A stretch of 64,000 nt of DNA, from assembly GCF_017896165.1 (NCBI RefSeq), contig NZ_JAFCNB010000018.1, positions 79,830-143,829 on the forward strand, given 5' to 3'. The position numbers and the translations under genes were made by a program. The notes beneath the pieces are model-generated. The model worked only from the letters and a program-made list of their open reading frames with translations, was not told where the DNA came from and did not search any database. Of the stretch, positions 1-9,883 are shown piece after piece (within the stretch, counting starts at the first letter, position 1; each line of letters begins with the position of its first letter). This DNA is from Microbispora oryzae. GTDB taxonomy: Bacteria > Actinomycetota > Actinomycetes > Streptosporangiales > Streptosporangiaceae.

Positions 1-1204
1 TCGCCAAGCTGTACGTCCAGGACGGCGAGACGGTCAGGAAAGGCCAGACGATCGCCAGGATCAGCTCGCCGCAGGCGAAGGAGCAGCTGACGGCGGCCCG
101 GAAGGCCGACAGACAGGCGTCGCGCCCGGTCTCGATGGGAGGCGGCGGCGCGGTCGCGGTGCGCCTGCCCCGGGTGCGGGTTCCCGGATCGCTCGACGCG
201 ACGGTCGCGCGCTACTTCGCCGAGGCCAGGAAGGCGGCCAGGTCGGTCGGGGACGCGAAGGCCCGGGCGCGGCTGCTGGCGGCCATCGACACCGCGCAGG
301 CTCAGCAGCGGGCCCAGCGGCGCGCGCTCACGCGGGTGGTGGACGGGCTCAGCCGCTCAGTCGAGCAGGTGCTCGCGCAGGTCAGCGGTCAGGTGGGCGC
401 CGGGCTCAGCGGGCTGGGCGCGTCCATGTCGTCCCTGCGGGCGGCCTCGATGGCGCAGACCACAGCCGCCGTGCGGGCCGCCGAGCGCACGGTCGACGCC
501 CTCGTGGTGAAGGCGCCGTTCGGCGGGGTGATCACCCTCGGCGGGGCGTCGTCCTCCGGGTCCGGCGCGGCGGGGCTCGGGGCGCTCCTCGGCGGGCTTC
601 CCGCCGGCGTCGCCGAGCAGGCCGCGCCGTCGGTGGCCGTGCCCGCCGGACGTTCCGGCGGCGTGATCGCCACGGGCGTCCCGGTGGCGGCGGGCGACCC
701 CATCGCCACCGTGACCGACGTCTCCAGGCTGACGCTCTCCGCCGACGTCGACGAGACCGACGTGCTGCTCGTCCGCAGGGGCACGCGGGCGGAGGCCGAG
801 TTCGACGCCGTGACCGGGGCGACGTACACCGCCTCGGTGACGGGCGTGGGGGTCACGCCCAAGGAGGGGGCCACCGGGGGTGTCAGCTACCCGGTGCGGC
901 TGACTCTGGGGCCCGGCGCCTACGACGGAGGCGGCGCCGCCCCGGCTCCGAAACCGGGCATGAGCGCGGTGGTCCGTCTCGCCGTACGGCAGGCCACGGA
1001 CGCCGTGGCCGTACCGGCGTCGGCCATCGTGACCAGCGGGAAGGACACGATCGTCTGGGCGTCCCGCGGCGGCGTGGCGGAACGGCGGGTGGTCAGGCTG
1101 GGCGCCCAGGGCGACGCGGCGGTCGAGATCCTCAGCGGCGTGTCGCCGGGCGAGCGCGTGGTCGTGAAGGGCGCCGACACGGTCCGTCCCGGCCAGCCGC
1201 TCAC

Positions 1205-1208
<4 letters not shown>
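1..1208 (+). CDS. Efflux ABC transporter periplasmic adaptor (MacA/HlyD-like), 5' truncated
   Basis: The frame is open from base 3 to the TGA at 1206-1208, so the gene starts left of the window; the ATG at 135 is only internal. The first visible residues (AKLYVQDGETVRKGQTIA) are the first half of a biotinyl-lipoyl domain. An Ala/Arg/Gln-rich helical stretch follows, then the second lipoyl half (VVKAPFGGVITL, about bases 505-540), a beta-barrel and a membrane-proximal domain ending ERVVVKGADTVRPG. Adaptors of this type link an inner-membrane ABC transporter to the cell exterior. The stop overlaps the start of the next gene by 4 bp, and the ATPase and permease follow, so this is one operon. The substrate cannot be read from sequence. 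The family is secure. Confidence 0.88.
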
Positions 1209-1947
<739 letters not shown>

Positions 1948-1951
<4 letters not shown>

Positions 1952-3132
1952 GAACGGGCGAGGCGCTGGTCATGGCGGTGGAGGCGCTCCGGGTCAACCG
2001 GCTGCGCAGCGCGCTGACCATGCTCGGCGTGATCATCGGGGTGCTGGCCGTGGTGATCCTGGTCGCCATCGGCACCGGGGCGAAGAACGCGGTGGAGAAG
2101 GAGATCGCGGGGCTCGGCAGCAACATCATCCTGGTGGTGCCCGGCCAGGTCGGCCTCGGGGCCGCGCCGACGCAGAGCCGCCTCGACCTGTCCGACGTCG
2201 CGTACGTCCGCCGCGTGGTCGGCGATCCGTCCAAGGTCACGGTAGCGGTGAACTCGGGGGAGCCGGTCAGAGTCGGGCGCACCGAGGTGTTCGCCACGCT
2301 GACGGGGACCGACCAGTACCTGCCCAACGTCTTCGACCGGCCGCTCCGGCGCGGCCGCGGCCTCAGCGCCACGGACGTCGACACGCGGCGGCGGGTGGCC
2401 ATCCTCGGCGCGGAGGTGGCGGGCAAGCTGTTCGGCGACCTCGACCCGATCGGCCGCCAGGTGACGATCGCGGGCGTGCGGTTCCGGGTCATCGGGGTCT
2501 ACGAGACCATCGGGTCGACCTTCGGGGTAGCCCGTGACCAGGAGGTCCACGTCCCGGTGACCACCGCCCAGCGGCTGATCGGGCTGCCGAGGGTCAACGG
2601 CATCGCGATCGGGGCGTCCGGGCCCGACGAGATCGAGCCGCTGCAGCGCCGCGTGGTCGACGCCCTGCGGGCCCGCTACCCCGACGAGCAGTTCTCCGCC
2701 GTCACCCAGACGCAGCTCCTCGGGACGATCGGGACCGTCCTGAGCATGCTGACCGGCGTTCTCGCCGCGATCGCCGGCATCTCGCTGCTCGTGGGCGGCG
2801 TCGGAGTCTCCAACATCATGCTCGTCGGCGTGCGGGAGCGGACCAGGGAGATCGGCCTGCGCAAGGCCCTCGGCGCGCGCCAGCGGGACATCCTCGGCCA
2901 GTTCCTCATCGAGGCGGTGCTGCTGACCACGATCGGCGGGGTCGTGGGCATCCTGCTGGGCGTCGGCGGGGCGCTGCTCATCCAGGCGCTCTCCCCGGTG
3001 CCGGCCTCGATCACGTGGTGGTCGATCGCTCTCGCGTTCGGCGTGTCGGCCGCGGTGGGCGTCTTCTTCGGTGTCGCCCCCGCCCGCCGGGCCGGCCGGC
3101 TCGACCCGGTGATCGCGCTGCGCGCCGACTGA
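1948..3132 (+). CDS. ABC transporter permease, MacB/FtsX type
   Basis: 394 aa. One N-terminal membrane helix (about residues 18-42, LTMLGVIIGVLAVVILVAIG) is followed by a long extracytoplasmic MacB periplasmic-core domain (about 50-260). Three C-terminal helices follow, including ISLLVGGVGVSNIMLVGV and the FtsX-typical motif RTREIGLRKALGARQRDI. The protein ends in PARRAGRLDPVIALRAD, the usual end of the family. The ATG at 1948 overlaps the upstream stop by 4 bp. With the adaptor and ATPase it forms a complete MacAB-like exporter. Family confident, substrate unknown. Confidence 0.94.
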
Positions 3133-3187
3133 GCCGCCCCCACCCGGGACGTACGCGGCCGGGCGCGGGTGCGATAGCGTCGCAATC

Positions 3188-4351
3188 ATGAGTCGGGCGG
3201 TGCGAGTCGTCTGGGACGACGGGTTGATCTCCTACGATTTCGGCCGCGGTCACCCGCTGGCACCCGTGCGCGTCGAACTCACCATGGCGCTCGCGCGCGA
3301 GCTCGGCGTGCTCGACGGCGTCGAAGTCGTCGGCTGCCTGCCCGCCGGCGACGACGAGCTGGCGCTCGTCCACGACCGCGACTACATCGCGTCCGTCAAG
3401 GAGGTCCAGAAGACCGGCCGGCCCGACCTGCGCCGCGGCCTCGGCACCGAGGACAACCCGGTCTTCGCCCGGGTGCACGACGCGTCCGCGCTGGTCGCCG
3501 GGGCCACGCTGGCCGCGGCCCGGGCCGTGTGGACGGGTGAGGCGGATCACGCGGTCAACGTCGCGGGCGGCCTCCACCACGCGATGCCGGGGGCCGCGAG
3601 CGGCTTCTGCGTCTACAACGATCCCGGTGTGGCGATCGCGTGGCTGCTGTCGCAGGGCGCCACCCGCGTCGCGTACGTGGACATCGACGTGCATCACGGC
3701 GACGGCGTCCAGACGATGTTCTACGACGATCCCCGGGTGCTGACGATCAGCCTGCACGAGACTCCCCGCACGCTCTTCCCGGGCACCGGGTTCCCCCACG
3801 AGACGGGCGCAGAGGGCACCGCGGTGAACGTGGCCCTGCCCGCGGGCTGCGGAGACGAGAGCTGGCTGCGGGCGTTCCACGCGGTGGTGCCGCCCCTGGT
3901 CCGGCACTTCCAGCCGGAGGTGCTGGTGACCCAGCAGGGCTGCGACAGCCACGCGCTCGACCCGCTGGCCCACCTCATGCTCAGCGTGGACGGCCAGCGC
4001 ACCGCCTACGCGGCGCTGCACCGCCTCGCTCACGAGGCGGCGGACGGACGGTGGGTCGCCGTGGGCGGCGGCGGCTACGAGCTGGTCCAGGTGGTGCCGC
4101 GGGCGTGGACCCACCTGCTGGCCGAGGTTGCGGGCACGCCGGTCGACCCGGCCACGCCCACGCCCGCGGCCTGGCGGACGCTGGTGGACCGGCGGACCGG
4201 GGAGGTGCCGCCGGCGACCATGACCGACGGCCGCGAGCCCCGCTGGCGCGACTTCTCGGAGGGATACGATCCAGCCGACGCCGTCGACAGGGCCGTCATG
4301 GCGACCAGGAACGCGGCGTTCCCCCTCCACGGCCTGGATCCGATGCCGTGA
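3188..4351 (+). CDS. acuC: Histone-deacetylase-family / AcuC-like protein
   Basis: 387 aa. Class I/II deacetylase fold with the metal and active-site motif YVDIDVHHGDG (about residues 161-171), an upstream paired-His region GGLHHAMPGAASGF and a downstream GGGGYE. AcuC-type enzymes remove acetyl groups from lysines, classically on acetyl-CoA synthetase, so a role in acetate/acetoin metabolism is inferred from family only. No acs or acu genes lie next to it. It starts at ATG 3188, 55 bp after the exporter operon, and the following phosphatase-like gene is on the same strand. Confidence 0.9.
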   Translation: MSRAVRVVWDDGLISYDFGRGHPLAPVRVELTMALARELGVLDGVEVVGCLPAGDDELALVHDRDYIASVKEVQKTGRPDLRRGLGTEDNPVFARVHDASALVAGATLAAARAVWTGEADHAVNVAGGLHHAMPGAASGFCVYNDPGVAIAWLLSQGATRVAYVDIDVHHGDGVQTMFYDDPRVLTISLHETPRTLFPGTGFPHETGAEGTAVNVALPAGCGDESWLRAFHAVVPPLVRHFQPEVLVTQQGCDSHALDPLAHLMLSVDGQRTAYAALHRLAHEAADGRWVAVGGGGYELVQVVPRAWTHLLAEVAGTPVDPATPTPAAWRTLVDRRTGEVPPATMTDGREPRWRDFSEGYDPADAVDRAVMATRNAAFPLHGLDPMP

Positions 4352-4403
4352 CCCGCGCCGGGGCCGCCGGAATCACACAGAGCCGAGGAGCGCTGACAAC
4401 CAC

Positions 4404-5177
4404 GTGACCCCTTCCCGCGCCGAGCTCCACGAGCACCTCGTCAGAACCGCCATCGCCGGCGACGTCGCGACCAGCCGGGAGAACAACCTCGACCACTACC
4501 GGTCGCTCGCGCTCCGGGACCCGCACTACACGTTCGGCCTGACCTTCGAAGCCGAGTGGACGTTCCACGACATCCTCGACCTCATGGCGCGGCGGGCCGG
4601 CGTGACGGCCGACCCGGACCACCAAGAGGGCCAGGACGTCATCGACCCGGCGCGCACGATCGACGCCGTCGAGGAGATGGGCGACCGCATCGCCAAGGTG
4701 CTGCGCCGGGCCGCGCCCCGCGTCGTCGTCGCCACCGGGCACCCCACCGGGCTGCTCGCCGTCCACCTGGCGCTGGCGCGGTTCGCGGCCGACCGGGGGG
4801 CCGTGCTGCTGACCCCCGCGGAGGGCTGGACGTACACGGGCTGGCCGGGTCGGCGCCGGAGGGTCCGTTACCTGAACGGCGTGGCGATGCTGGAGGAGAG
4901 AGGAAGCTTCGTCCACAGTCACGACCCCGACCCGATGCGGGCCATGCTCGCCGAGGAGCGCCCCGACTTCGTGATCGCCGACCACGGCTGGGCCGGTGCC
5001 GCCGGGGAGGCCGGGATCGAGACGGTCGGCTTCGCCGACTCCAACGATCCGGCGCTCTTCCTGGGCGAGGCCGAGGGCAAGATCGCGGTCACCGTGCCCC
5101 TCGACGACAATGTGCTGCCGCGCTACTACGGGCCTCTCACGGCCTACCTGCTGGACCGTGTCAACCGCAGCCTCTGA
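4404..5177 (+). CDS. Conserved actinobacterial predicted phosphatase/hydrolase
   Basis: 257 aa from GTG 4404, with a purine-rich GAGGAG about 14 bases upstream. The protein shows an alternating Rossmann-like pattern: RVVVATGHPTGLLAVHLALARFAAD, then DFVIADHGWAGAAGEAG and ADSNDPALFLGEAEG. I recognise it as the conserved actinomycete family usually labelled phosphatase that sits beside AcuC and BdtA-like genes, but I see no diagnostic catalytic motif. Treat the enzymatic name as provisional. No transmembrane segment or signal peptide is visible. The stop codon lies inside a short 13-bp tandem repeat (see repeat entry). Confidence 0.7.
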   Translation: MTPSRAELHEHLVRTAIAGDVATSRENNLDHYRSLALRDPHYTFGLTFEAEWTFHDILDLMARRAGVTADPDHQEGQDVIDPARTIDAVEEMGDRIAKVLRRAAPRVVVATGHPTGLLAVHLALARFAADRGAVLLTPAEGWTYTGWPGRRRRVRYLNGVAMLEERGSFVHSHDPDPMRAMLAEERPDFVIADHGWAGAAGEAGIETVGFADSNDPALFLGEAEGKIAVTVPLDDNVLPRYYGPLTAYLLDRVNRSL

Positions 5178-5205
5178 CCGCAGCCTCTGACCGGAGCCTC
5201 TGATC
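5167..5205 (+). repeat. Three tandem 13-bp units across a stop codon
   Basis: Unit GCAGCCTCTGACC occurs twice perfectly (5167-5179, 5180-5192) and once with two changes (5193-5205). The first copy encodes the last residues and TGA of the upstream gene, and the later copies supply further TGA triplets in other frames. Confidence 0.8.
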
Positions 5206-5513
5206 GGATCCGGTCCTCCCAAACCACCTGTTTCGCGCCTACTTTTCCCGGGGCCTGCCGACGGTTTGCCAACTTTTTCGTGATCCTGGGCGACTCTAAA
5301 GGGAGAGAAGTTGGTCCGTTCCAAGATTGAGGCGAGGGGCACGGTCCGGCCGCTGCCAGCGATTTCTCGGATTTTGACGGCATGCGACCTCCAAGACTGA
5401 TGAAATGGGGGGTTTGCCTCCTCGGAGTCCGGACTTACGCTGACAGCAGTACACGTGCGTGAGCGATGGCACCAGTGGGGATAACCCGGAAACACGTGCG
5501 GAAGAGGCGTCCG

Positions 5514-5717
5514 ATGGGTGCAGGCGAAAGACCTCTCAGCGAGGTGAAGTTCCTGACGGTGGCCGAGGTCGCCACTGTCATGCGGGTGTCCAAGATGACG
5601 GTGTACCGGCTCGTGCACTCGGGCGAGTTACCGGCCATCCGGGTCGGTCGATCCTTCAGAGTGCCTGAGCAGGCGGTGCACGACTACCTGAGAGACGCGT
5701 TCATCGAAGCGGGATGA
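5514..5717 (+). CDS. Excisionase-type helix-turn-helix protein, BdtA-like
   Basis: 67 aa from ATG 5514, which has GAAGAGG 6 bases upstream. An ATG at 5466 would add 16 basic residues and lacks a good ribosome site. The whole protein is one MerR/excisionase winged-helix domain: FLTVAEVATVMRVSKMTVYR is the helix-turn-helix, followed by the GELPAIRVGRSFRV wing and AVHDYL. It matches the small developmental DNA-binding protein family that includes BdtA of Streptomyces, distinct from BldC encoded at about 29.8 kb. The 288 bp upstream of 5466 is free of genes and probably carries its promoter. Confidence 0.85.
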   Translation: MGAGERPLSEVKFLTVAEVATVMRVSKMTVYRLVHSGELPAIRVGRSFRVPEQAVHDYLRDAFIEAG

Positions 5718-5879
5718 CGCGGCTCCGCAGCGGAGGTCATGCCGTGACGGGGGCATGGCCGATGTGTGGCCGTGCGGAGACCCCCGGGAGGAGCGATCTA
5801 CCGCGGATCGCCGGTAGGCTGTTGAGCCGGTGTGCGCACGCACGCCGGTTTGACATCCATCCCTTCACCTGGGGGTCCC

Positions 5880-5978
5880 GTGGGCTCTGTGATCAAGAAG
5901 CGCCGTAAGCGCATGGCGAAGAAGAAGCACCGCAAGCTGCTGAAGAAGACCCGCATCCAGCGGCGTAACAAGAAGTAG
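5880..5978 (+). CDS. Small ribosomal protein bS22-like (AURKAIP1/COX24 domain), 32 aa
   Basis: A 32-residue, extremely basic protein from GTG 5880 to TAG 5978 (begins [16 protein letters not shown], ends IQRRNKK). GGGGG lies 5 bases before the start. This is the actinobacterial AURKAIP1/COX24-type peptide identified as ribosomal protein bS22 in mycobacteria. About half the residues are Lys or Arg, as expected for an rRNA-buried peptide. It sits between the BdtA-like regulator and the epimerase gene, the usual actinomycete neighbourhood. It is easily missed by gene callers because of its length. Confidence 0.88.
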   Translation: MGSVIKKRRKRMAKKKHRKLLKKTRIQRRNKK

Positions 5979-6049
5979 TCGAGACGGCGCGCGCACCGGT
6001 CCCCCGGGGCCGGGCCACCGTGCGCACGCGATCCCCCAGCGAGGCGACG

Positions 6050-7078
6050 ATGACTCGTACCGTTCTCGTCACCGGGGTCTCCCGTCATATCGGCGCCAGA
6101 GTGGCGAACGCGCTCGCGGCGGACCCGGAGATCGGCCGGATCATCGGAGTGGACACGGCGCCGCCATCCCTCCACCGGGACGACGGCGCGTCGCTCGGTC
6201 GTACCGAGTTCGTCCGTGCCGACCTGAACGGCCCGGACGTCGGCCGGATCATCGGGTCGGCGGACGTCGACACCGTTGTGCACCTCGACCTGGTCAGCGG
6301 ACCGGTACGCAGCCGCGCCGCCATGAAGGAGCACAACGTCCTCGGCACCATGCAACTGCTGGCCGCGTGCCAGCGGTCCGCCTCGGTGCGCAGGGTGGTG
6401 GTGCGCTCGACCACGGCTGTGTACGGCGCGTCACCGCACGCTCCCGCCGTGTTCACGGAGGACCTCGCGCCGGCCGACGGCGCGCAATCCGGCTACGAGA
6501 AGGACGCGTTCGAGGTCGAGGGGTACGTCCGGGGCTTCGCCAGGCGCCGCGCCGACGTGGCGACCACGGTCCTCAGGTTCGCGCCGGTCATGGGGCCGGG
6601 CGTCGACACCCCGCTGACCAGGTACTTCTCGCAGGACGTGCTGCCCACAGTGCTGGGCTTCGACCCGCGGCTGCAGTTCGTCCACGAGGACGACGCGGTG
6701 GAGGCGCTGTGCCGCACGGCGCGTGCCGATCACCCCGGCGTCTTCAACGTGGCCGGAGAAGGGGTGCTGCTGCTGTCCCAGTGCGCCAGGCGCGCGGGCC
6801 GGCCGGCGGTCCCCATGCCCGCTCCCGCGTTCCGCCTCTTCGGCGGCCTCGCCAGGAGCGCCGGCCTGGTGGACTTCACGCCGGAGCAGCTGTCGCTGCT
6901 GATCCACGGCAGAGTCGTGGACAGCGGGCGGCTGGCCGCGGAGCTCGGGTGGCGGCCCGCGTACTCCACGGCGGCCGCGTTCGACGACTTCCTCCGGTCA
7001 CGCGGCCTCCCCTCCGGCCTGTGGCCGGCCGCGTTCGACCGGCTGGCGGACCTGGTGACCGCGCACCGGCCGCGCTGA
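6050..7078 (+). CDS. NAD-dependent epimerase/dehydratase (extended SDR)
   Basis: 342 aa from ATG 6050, preceded by GCGAGG. The in-frame GTG at 6020 would add ten unlikely residues. The N-terminal Rossmann nucleotide motif is VLVTGVSRHIGARVANAL, and DVDTVVHLDLVSGP is the conserved HLA-like region of extended SDRs. A serine/tyrosine catalytic pair is plausible (STTAVYG and SGYEKDAFE) though not certain. The C-terminal half is a substrate-binding domain. It is followed 63 bp later by an acyltransferase, with which it is usually paired in actinomycetes, suggesting lipid or envelope metabolism. The substrate is unknown. Confidence 0.85.
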   Translation: MTRTVLVTGVSRHIGARVANALAADPEIGRIIGVDTAPPSLHRDDGASLGRTEFVRADLNGPDVGRIIGSADVDTVVHLDLVSGPVRSRAAMKEHNVLGTMQLLAACQRSASVRRVVVRSTTAVYGASPHAPAVFTEDLAPADGAQSGYEKDAFEVEGYVRGFARRRADVATTVLRFAPVMGPGVDTPLTRYFSQDVLPTVLGFDPRLQFVHEDDAVEALCRTARADHPGVFNVAGEGVLLLSQCARRAGRPAVPMPAPAFRLFGGLARSAGLVDFTPEQLSLLIHGRVVDSGRLAAELGWRPAYSTAAAFDDFLRSRGLPSGLWPAAFDRLADLVTAHRPR

Positions 7079-7141
7079 GCCTGCGCCGATTCCGGGCCGA
7101 TCCGCGCCGACCCCCCGTGATGGACCGAAGGTGACACGACG

Positions 7142-7999
7142 ATGAGCACGATGCCGACTCCGGACGAGCGGCTCGCCGCGCTGCTCGCCTTCCTGCGGCG
7201 CCGTGTCACCGGGGATTACGAGATCGACGAGTTCGGCTTCGACCCCGACCTCAACGGCACGGTCCTGCTGGAGCTGCTCCGGCCGCTGTACCGGCAGTGG
7301 TTCCGGGTCACGACCGTCGGGCTGGAGAACGTCCCCGCCCACTCGGGCGCGCTCGTCGTGGCCAACCACTCCGGCACGCTGCCGATGGACGCGCTCATGC
7401 TGCAGGTGGCGCTGAACGACGAGGCGCACCGGCCGATCCGCCTGCTGGGCGCGCATCTGGTCTATCAGCTCCCCGTGCTCGGCCATCTGGCCCGCAAGTC
7501 CGGTCACACGCTCGCCTGCCCGGAGGACGCCGACCGGCTGCTGCGCAAGGGCGAGCTCGTGGGGGTCTTCCCCGAGGGCTTCAAGGGCGTGGGCAAGCCG
7601 TTCTCCGAGCGGTACCGGTTACAGCGGTTCGGCCGCGGCGGCTTCGCGGCGTCCGCCATCCGCGCCGGGGTGCCCATCGTGCCCTGTGCGATCGTCGGGG
7701 CCGAGGAGATCTACCCCAAGATCGGCGACGTCCGGGCGCTGGCCCGCCTCCTCGGCCTGCCGTATCTACCGATCACCCCGTTCTTCCCCTGGCTGGGCCC
7801 GCTCGGCCTCGTGCCGCTGCCGTCGAAGTGGATGATCGAGTTCGGCGAGCCGATCAGGACCGACGAGTACGGCCCCGACGAGGCCGACGACCCCATGGTG
7901 ATCCTCGAGCTGACCGACCAGGTCAGGGAGACCGTCCAGGAGCGTCTCGACGCCCTGCGGAAGCGCCGCGGTCCCGCGTTTCCCCCGTTCGCGCGCTGA
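7142..7999 (+). CDS. Lysophospholipid acyltransferase family (PlsC-like)
   Basis: 285 aa. The acyltransferase motif is VVANHSGTLPMDALM, with His and Asp separated by six residues rather than the canonical four of NHxxxxD. The second motif is VFPEGFKG and a GVPIVPCAIVGAEEIYP block follows, so the PlsC fold is clear. The spacing suggests the divergent branch often annotated only as 1-acylglycerol-3-phosphate acyltransferase. Expected reaction: acyl transfer to a lysophospholipid or similar acceptor at the membrane face. It follows the epimerase gene on the same strand. Confidence 0.88.
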   Translation: MSTMPTPDERLAALLAFLRRRVTGDYEIDEFGFDPDLNGTVLLELLRPLYRQWFRVTTVGLENVPAHSGALVVANHSGTLPMDALMLQVALNDEAHRPIRLLGAHLVYQLPVLGHLARKSGHTLACPEDADRLLRKGELVGVFPEGFKGVGKPFSERYRLQRFGRGGFAASAIRAGVPIVPCAIVGAEEIYPKIGDVRALARLLGLPYLPITPFFPWLGPLGLVPLPSKWMIEFGEPIRTDEYGPDEADDPMVILELTDQVRETVQERLDALRKRRGPAFPPFAR

Positions 8000-8029
8000 T
8001 CCCGGCCCTGATCCTCACACTGATCCGCG

Positions 8030-8899
8030 TCAGAGTACGGACCGGTAGTGCCGGCGGAGCGCGATCCCGGCGGCGATGCCCCCGGCGACGGCCCCGGCGG
8101 TCGCCGCGATGGGCAGCCCGATCATGGTGGCCTTGCGCCCGGTGCGGAAGTCGTGGATCCGCCAGTCCTGTTCCCTGGCGTACTCGCGCAGCTCGCTGTC
8201 GGGATTGATCGCGTACGGGTTCCCGACGAGGGAGAGCATCGGCAGGTCGTTGGCCGAGTCGCTGTAGGCCGAGCAGCGGGACAGATCGAGCCCCTCACGC
8301 CTGGCGAGCGCGCGCACGGCCTCGGCCTTGGCCGGGCCGTGCAGGAGATCGCCCACCAGCCGTCCCGTGTAGGCGCCGTCCGCGGTCTCGGCGACGGTGC
8401 CGAGCGCCCCGGTCAGCCCGAGCCGCTGAGCGATCACCCGGGCCAGCTCGACCGGAGTGGCGGTGACGAGCCACACGCGCTGTCCGGCGTCGAGGTGGGC
8501 CTGGGCGAGGGCGCGGGTGCCCGCCCATACGCGGTCGGCCATGACCTCGTCGTAGATCTCCTCGCCGAGCCGCACCACCTCGTCGACCTTGAGCCCGGCG
8601 ACGAACGCGAGGGCCATCTCCTTGGCCTTGGCGATGTGCTCGGGGTTCTCACTGCCCCGGACCCGGAACAGCGCCTGGCCGAGGGCGAACTTCGTGAGGT
8701 CCCGCGTGGTGAACAGGCCGCGCGCGGCGAGCCCGCGGGCGAAGTGGTAGATGGAGGCGCCCCGCATCATCGTGTTGTCGACGTCGAAGAACGCCGCCGC
8801 CGTGGGGTCGGGGACCACGGCCGGGGCGGAGACCGCCGCGGCGGCCGCCACCTCGCCGGCGATCTCCGCCGCCATCCGCCGTCGCAATAGCCGCCTCAT
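8030..8899 (-). CDS. HAD-superfamily hydrolase, subfamily IB
   Basis: 289 aa on the minus strand. HAD motif [12 protein letters not shown] (residues about 37-47), motif [11 protein letters not shown], motif III with a Lys in the [11 protein letters not shown] region, and motif [13 protein letters not shown] are all present. This is the SerB/CicA-like IB subfamily of phosphatases, and many actinomycete members act on phospholipid head groups or phosphoserine. A hydrophobic C-terminal helix ([22 protein letters not shown]) suggests membrane tethering. Convergent with the acyltransferase gene. Confidence 0.9.
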   Translation of the reverse strand: MRRLLRRRMAAEIAGEVAAAAAVSAPAVVPDPTAAAFFDVDNTMMRGASIYHFARGLAARGLFTTRDLTKFALGQALFRVRGSENPEHIAKAKEMALAFVAGLKVDEVVRLGEEIYDEVMADRVWAGTRALAQAHLDAGQRVWLVTATPVELARVIAQRLGLTGALGTVAETADGAYTGRLVGDLLHGPAKAEAVRALARREGLDLSRCSAYSDSANDLPMLSLVGNPYAINPDSELREYAREQDWRIHDFRTGRKATMIGLPIAATAGAVAGGIAAGIALRRHYRSVL

Positions 8900-9034
8900 G
8901 GCTCATCAGCTTAACCGCCGCCCGTTGCCCGCCAGTGGAGCCCGCGTCGGGCGGATCTCGTGTCAACCGCCCGCCCACGTCCACCGCGCGACCGCCGGCG
9001 CCTGGCCCCTGTGGCCCGAGTTTCCCTGGGGCCG

Positions 9035-9796
9035 TCAGGGGCCCGACGGGCCGGAGGACGCCGTCATCGTGTCGATGTAGCTGAGGTATTTGTTGGCCTT
9101 GTCGCGGTTCTCCCGGTCGAGCTTCGGCAGCAGCGGCTCCACGAGGGAGTGCTGCTCCCGGGCGAACCTGCGGACCTCGCCCCGGTCTTCGGCTCGCGGC
9201 GCCACCCGGCTCAACGCGGCCCTGGTGGTGGACTCCATGTCGTCGAGCGTCTGGGTGATGAGGCGGTGCCGGTCGCGTGTCCTGGCGGCGACGAGCGAGG
9301 CCGTCTCGGCCGCCCGCAGCCGCGCCGCGGCCATCTCCCGCTGGGCCCGGTCCTCGTCGTCGTAGGCCAGGGAGAGCACAGTCGACTCGGCGGCCCTCTT
9401 CAACGGATAGAGCGGCTCGCCCGGCACCGAATCGTACGTCCGGACCCCCGTGGCGAACATCAAAACCATCAGGCCCGCGAAGACCAGCACCGGCCGGAGC
9501 CGCACGATCAGCGGGCGGCGCCTCGGGCGACGCCGGTGGAGCCCGCCGGGCGCGTCCCCTGGGGCGCCGGCCACCTCGTCGAACGCCGGAGGAGGCTCGA
9601 CGGCGGTCGTGCGCTCGGCGGCGTGGTTGCGCAGCAGTTCCTCGCGGAGTCGGGCCCTGAACTCGGGGGTCGGGCCGCTGCCGAGCAGGACGCGGAGCCC
9701 GGTGACGTGCCGGGAGACGCGGTTCGCGACGCGTGCCGCCCGTCCGCCGTACGCGCGGCGCGAGGGTCGCCACCAGCCCATCAGTGTTCTCGCCAT
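9035..9796 (-). CDS. DUF5667 membrane protein, probable anti-sigma factor of BldN (RsbN-like)
   Basis: 253 aa, minus strand, 87 bp downstream of the bldN-like sigma gene in the same direction. The N-terminal cytoplasmic part is basic and helical, with PTPEFRARLREELL typical of DUF5667 proteins. A single membrane helix lies near residue 112 (PVLVFAGLMVLMFATGV). The extracytoplasmic part is helical and starts with GEPLYPLKRAAEST. In Streptomyces the gene after bldN encodes RsbN, a membrane anti-sigma factor; position and topology suggest the same here. That assignment is by synteny, not by a motif proving sigma binding. Confidence 0.75.
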   Translation of the reverse strand: MARTLMGWWRPSRRAYGGRAARVANRVSRHVTGLRVLLGSGPTPEFRARLREELLRNHAAERTTAVEPPPAFDEVAGAPGDAPGGLHRRRPRRRPLIVRLRPVLVFAGLMVLMFATGVRTYDSVPGEPLYPLKRAAESTVLSLAYDDEDRAQREMAAARLRAAETASLVAARTRDRHRLITQTLDDMESTTRAALSRVAPRAEDRGEVRRFAREQHSLVEPLLPKLDRENRDKANKYLSYIDTMTASSGPSGP

Positions 9797-9883
9797 CCCC
9801 CGCTCGATGTACCGGAGACCGGATCGGCGATCCGTCTCCGCGACATGCCCAACGACATGGGGGCGGAATGGTTACGGCAGAGG

